NCBI RefSeq assembly: GCF_014651615.1
Contig: NZ_BMXF01000002.1
Span: forward strand, 799,629-863,628
Direction: 5' to 3'
DNA from: Persicitalea jodogahamensis
Lineage (GTDB): Bacteria; Bacteroidota; Bacteroidia; Cytophagales; Spirosomataceae
DNA length: 64,000 nt
A program made the position numbers and the translations under genes. Below are positions 61,218 to 64,000 of the stretch, piece after piece. The notes under the pieces were generated by a model. It did no database searches. It had not been told where the DNA came from and saw only the letters and a program-made list of their open reading frames with translations. Each line of letters starts with the position of its first letter. Positions within the stretch are counted from its first letter, which is position 1.

Positions 61218-63989
61218 ATGGATAATTACTCTTATATAGCCAATTCCGAACCCTCTTACATCGAGGAACTTTACAAATCTTACCAACAAGACCCCACTTC
61301 GGTTGAAGAAAGTTGGGCCAGATTTTTTGAAGGCTTCGATTTCTCCAAAAAATATCCTCAGAACGGGACCGCTGCTTCAAACGGTGTCGCATCGGCGACT
61401 TCCAATGGCGTGGCCTCAAGCAAGTCAGGTGTAGCGAGTGATGTCCGTATTCAGAAGGAAATGGAGGTGGTTCACCTCATTCGGGGCTATCGTTCGCGCG
61501 GTCACCTGGTAGCTACCACTAACCCGATTCGGGAACGCAAAAATCGCGGTCCGCTGTTGGAGCTTGCCGATTTTAAGCTGGAAGAATCCGATCTCGACAC
61601 GGTGTTTGAAGCCGGAACAGAAGTTTTTGGCAAACCAGCTACTTTGCGGGACATCGTGAATGCCCTGAAAAAGATATACACCAGCGATATTGGCTTCGAG
61701 TACCTGTACATTCGCGATCGTGAGCAGAAGAACTGGTTGCGGGACAAGATTGAGAAAGAAGCCCTGAATATGGAGTTCTCCATCGAGGAGAAAAAGCATA
61801 TTCTTTCCAAACTCAATGAAGCGGTCGTTTTCGAAAACTTTCTTCATACCAAGTACATCGGTCAGAAGCGCTTCTCGCTTGAAGGGGGCGAAACAACGAT
61901 TCCTGCGCTCGACGCCATGATTAATAAGGCCGGAGAGATGGGCGTGAAGGAAGTAATGATCGGCATGGCCCACCGGGGGCGGCTGAACGTGCTGGTCAAC
62001 ACCATGCGCAAAACCTACGAGCAGGTTTTCAACGAGTTCGAAGGAAACCTCCCCGACCAGGTCTGGGGGGATGGGGACGTGAAGTACCATATGGGATTTT
62101 CGTCTCAGATCAAGACCCCGAGCGGCCACGAAATGTACCTCAAGCTGGCTCCCAACCCCTCGCACCTCGAAGCGGTGAACCCGGTGGTGGAAGGCTTTAT
62201 ACGCGCCCGCGCTGATGGTATGTATAATAGTGATTACGACCGCGTGCTGCCCGTACTGATCCACGGCGACGCCGCCGTGGCGGGTCAGGGTATCGTGTAC
62301 GAAGTCACGCAGATGTCGGGACTCGACGGCTATTACACGGGAGGAACGATTCACTTCGTCATCAACAACCAGGTAGGTTTCACGACCGATTTCGAAGATG
62401 CCCGTTCCAGCATATACTGTACTGATGTGGCCAAGATCGTGGATGCTCCCGTACTGCACGTAAACGGCGATGATCCCGAGTCGGTGGTATACTGCATGCA
62501 TCTGGCGGTGGAGTACCGTCAGAAATTTAACAAAGATATTTTCATTGACATGGTGTGCTACCGCCGCCATGGCCATAATGAGTCGGATGAGCCGAAGTTC
62601 ACGCAGCCCGTCCTGTATAAGCACATTGAAAATCACCAAAATCCCCGTGAAATTTATCAGAAGAAATTGGTAGAGCGCGGTGACGTGGACGCCGAACTCG
62701 CCGCCACAATGGACAAGGAGTTCAAGGCTCTGCTGCAGGAACGCCTGGAAATGGTAAAGCAAAAAGTGCTGCCCTATGCCATGCCCAAACTGGAACTTGA
62801 ATGGCGGAGCCTACGCAAATCCACCCCTGAGGATTTTGAGAAATCGCCCAACACGGGAGTGCCGCTGGAAACGCTGGAAAAAATTGGAAAGGCCATCACG
62901 ACTATTCCCGAAGGTTTTCAGACGCTCAAGCAGATCGATAAACTACTCAAAGATCGCCACCAGATGATTTTTGAAGACAAGAGTGTCAACTGGGCCACCG
63001 CCGAACTCCTGGCTTACGGCTCCGTCGTGGCAGAAGACAAGATCGTGCGTGTCAGTGGTCAGGATGTTCAACGAGGAACTTTCTCGCATCGACATGCCGT
63101 CCTGCACGATGCCGAAACCAATGAGGCTTACAATAATCTGAACCACATTCAGGAAAAGCAGGGGCGGTTTATGATTTACAATTCCCTGCTTTCTGAGTAC
63201 GGCGTGCTGGGCTTTGAGTTTGGCTATGCGATGGCTAACCCTGGCGCTCTGGTGATTTGGGAAGCGCAGTTCGGCGACTTCGTCAATGGTGCGCAGGTGA
63301 TGATTGACCAGTTCATTTCATCCAGCGAAACCAAGTGGGACCGCTGGACGGGACTTGTAATGCTGCTGCCGCACGGCTACGAAGGTCAGGGTCCGGAGCA
63401 CTCCAATGCCCGTCCTGAACGTTTCCTTCAGCTGGCTGCAGACAATAACATTATCATTACCAACGTCACCACGCCTGCCAACTTGTTCCATATGATGCGG
63501 CGGCAGTTGGCTTTGCCCTTCCGTAAGCCGCTGATCGTGATGTCTCCCAAGTCGATGCTGCGGCATCCGCTCTGCATCTCGCCACTGGACGAACTGGTGA
63601 AAGGGCGTTTCCAAGAAACTATTGGAGATGACTACGCAGATCCCAAAAAAGTGAAGAAAGTACTGCTGGTGACAGGTAAGCTCTATTATGAGCTTTTAGA
63701 AAAACAGCAGGCCGACAATCGTGACGACGTGGCCATTATACGGATGGAGCAGATGCATCCTTTCCCTAAAAAGCAACTGGATGCTCATATCGCAAAATAC
63801 AAGAAAGCAAAAGTATATTGGGTGCAGGAGGAGCCTTTCAACATGGGTGGTTGGACGTTCATGCTGCGCATGTACCCCGAGCAACCGCTGGAAGTGATTG
63901 CCCGTCGCCCGAGTGCATCGCCTTCTACAGGCTTCGCCAAAATCCACAAACAGGAACAGGAAGAAATCATTCGTAGGGCTTTTCAATAA
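61218..63989 (+). CDS. sucA: 2-oxoglutarate dehydrogenase E1 component
   Basis: A 923-residue thiamine-diphosphate-dependent enzyme of the TCA cycle, full length. The N-terminus has the E1 dimer-type segment YIEELYKSYQQDPTSVEESW. The catalytic part shows MIGMAHRGRLNVLVNTMRK, HLEAVNPVVEGF, the ThDP-binding HGDAAVAGQGIVYE through INNQVGFTT, and CYRRHGHNESDEP. The second transketolase-like domain contains RGTFSHRHAVLHD and LLPHGYEGQGPEHSNARPERFLQ. The C-terminus KVYWVQEEPFNMGGW and RRPSASPSTG is standard. A Ser/Ala-rich linker at about residues 50-75 is longer than usual. sucB probably follows beyond the right edge. An antisense ORF inside it is a shadow. Confidence 0.97.
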   Translation: MDNYSYIANSEPSYIEELYKSYQQDPTSVEESWARFFEGFDFSKKYPQNGTAASNGVASATSNGVASSKSGVASDVRIQKEMEVVHLIRGYRSRGHLVATTNPIRERKNRGPLLELADFKLEESDLDTVFEAGTEVFGKPATLRDIVNALKKIYTSDIGFEYLYIRDREQKNWLRDKIEKEALNMEFSIEEKKHILSKLNEAVVFENFLHTKYIGQKRFSLEGGETTIPALDAMINKAGEMGVKEVMIGMAHRGRLNVLVNTMRKTYEQVFNEFEGNLPDQVWGDGDVKYHMGFSSQIKTPSGHEMYLKLAPNPSHLEAVNPVVEGFIRARADGMYNSDYDRVLPVLIHGDAAVAGQGIVYEVTQMSGLDGYYTGGTIHFVINNQVGFTTDFEDARSSIYCTDVAKIVDAPVLHVNGDDPESVVYCMHLAVEYRQKFNKDIFIDMVCYRRHGHNESDEPKFTQPVLYKHIENHQNPREIYQKKLVERGDVDAELAATMDKEFKALLQERLEMVKQKVLPYAMPKLELEWRSLRKSTPEDFEKSPNTGVPLETLEKIGKAITTIPEGFQTLKQIDKLLKDRHQMIFEDKSVNWATAELLAYGSVVAEDKIVRVSGQDVQRGTFSHRHAVLHDAETNEAYNNLNHIQEKQGRFMIYNSLLSEYGVLGFEFGYAMANPGALVIWEAQFGDFVNGAQVMIDQFISSSETKWDRWTGLVMLLPHGYEGQGPEHSNARPERFLQLAADNNIIITNVTTPANLFHMMRRQLALPFRKPLIVMSPKSMLRHPLCISPLDELVKGRFQETIGDDYADPKKVKKVLLVTGKLYYELLEKQQADNRDDVAIIRMEQMHPFPKKQLDAHIAKYKKAKVYWVQEEPFNMGGWTFMLRMYPEQPLEVIARRPSASPSTGFAKIHKQEQEEIIRRAFQ

Positions 63990-64000
63990 ATAATTTTGAA

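Noticed and set aside
61425-62762. 445-codon antisense ORF within sucA
   Set aside because: It is fully antisense to a strongly conserved TCA-cycle enzyme and its translation matches no family. It results from the codon bias of the real gene.

Overview
The window looks like chromosomal DNA from a Bacteroidota member of the order Cytophagales (Dyadobacter/Spirosomaceae-like). This rests on two SusC/SusD pairs, a type IX secretion system (T9SS) substrate ending in a gliding-motility-type C-terminal domain beside PorP/SprF proteins, a PorE-like OmpA protein, TAnnTTTG-type -7 boxes, and the absence of obvious Shine-Dalgarno sites. Genus is inference; there is no rRNA here. I saw no tRNA, CRISPR array, insertion sequence or prophage.

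Layout. 1-2313 (minus): a FixI/CcoI-type copper P-type ATPase running off the left edge. 2.5-8.2 kb: a lipoprotein, a 750-bp gap with only doubtful small ORFs, a TlpA-like thioredoxin, a secreted TPR protein, a lipoprotein alpha/beta hydrolase and hemW. 8.3-12.3 kb (minus): a sugar-related operon of tandem DUF1080 protein, Gfo/Idh/MocA oxidoreductase and DUF6807 protein. 12.5-26.7 kb (minus): a polysaccharide-utilisation region with two SusC/SusD pairs, a heparinase II/III-type lyase, a DUF4466-like lipoprotein, a small surface lipoprotein and a FecR-like stub. 27.1-28.9 kb: a broken alkB-like hydroxylase abutting a DinB/DUF1572 gene that overlaps a membrane-protein gene. 29.2-45.5 kb: mostly housekeeping and metabolic genes: SulP transporter, pentapeptide protein, folB-divIVA pair, WD40 protein, phosphopantetheinyl transferase, ECF sigma factor, adenine deaminase, SDR plus FAH-family pair, a degenerate EEP-fold protein, NTF2-like protein, cmk, a DAO oxidoreductase and a large TolB-like beta-barrel protein.

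45.9-61.1 kb (plus) is the most distinctive block: a 3487-codon modular adhesin (DUF11, SdrD-B-like and twelve tandem four-cysteine Ig-like repeats, then a CHU_C-type T9SS signal), a sprF-like gene 4 bp downstream, a PorE-like peptidoglycan-binding OmpA protein and a second sprF-like gene. Together they look like a dedicated T9SS type B export and surface-anchoring cassette. sucA follows with a good -7 box.

Beyond genes, a hand count shows the hexamer AGTACC/GGTACT, usually as AAGTACC, about eight times more often in intergenic DNA than chance predicts, on both strands. Other items worth a second look are the truncated anti-sigma factor beside an STN-less SusC, the EEP protein with three active-site substitutions, and the roughly 165-residue extension ahead of the adhesin's apparent signal peptide.
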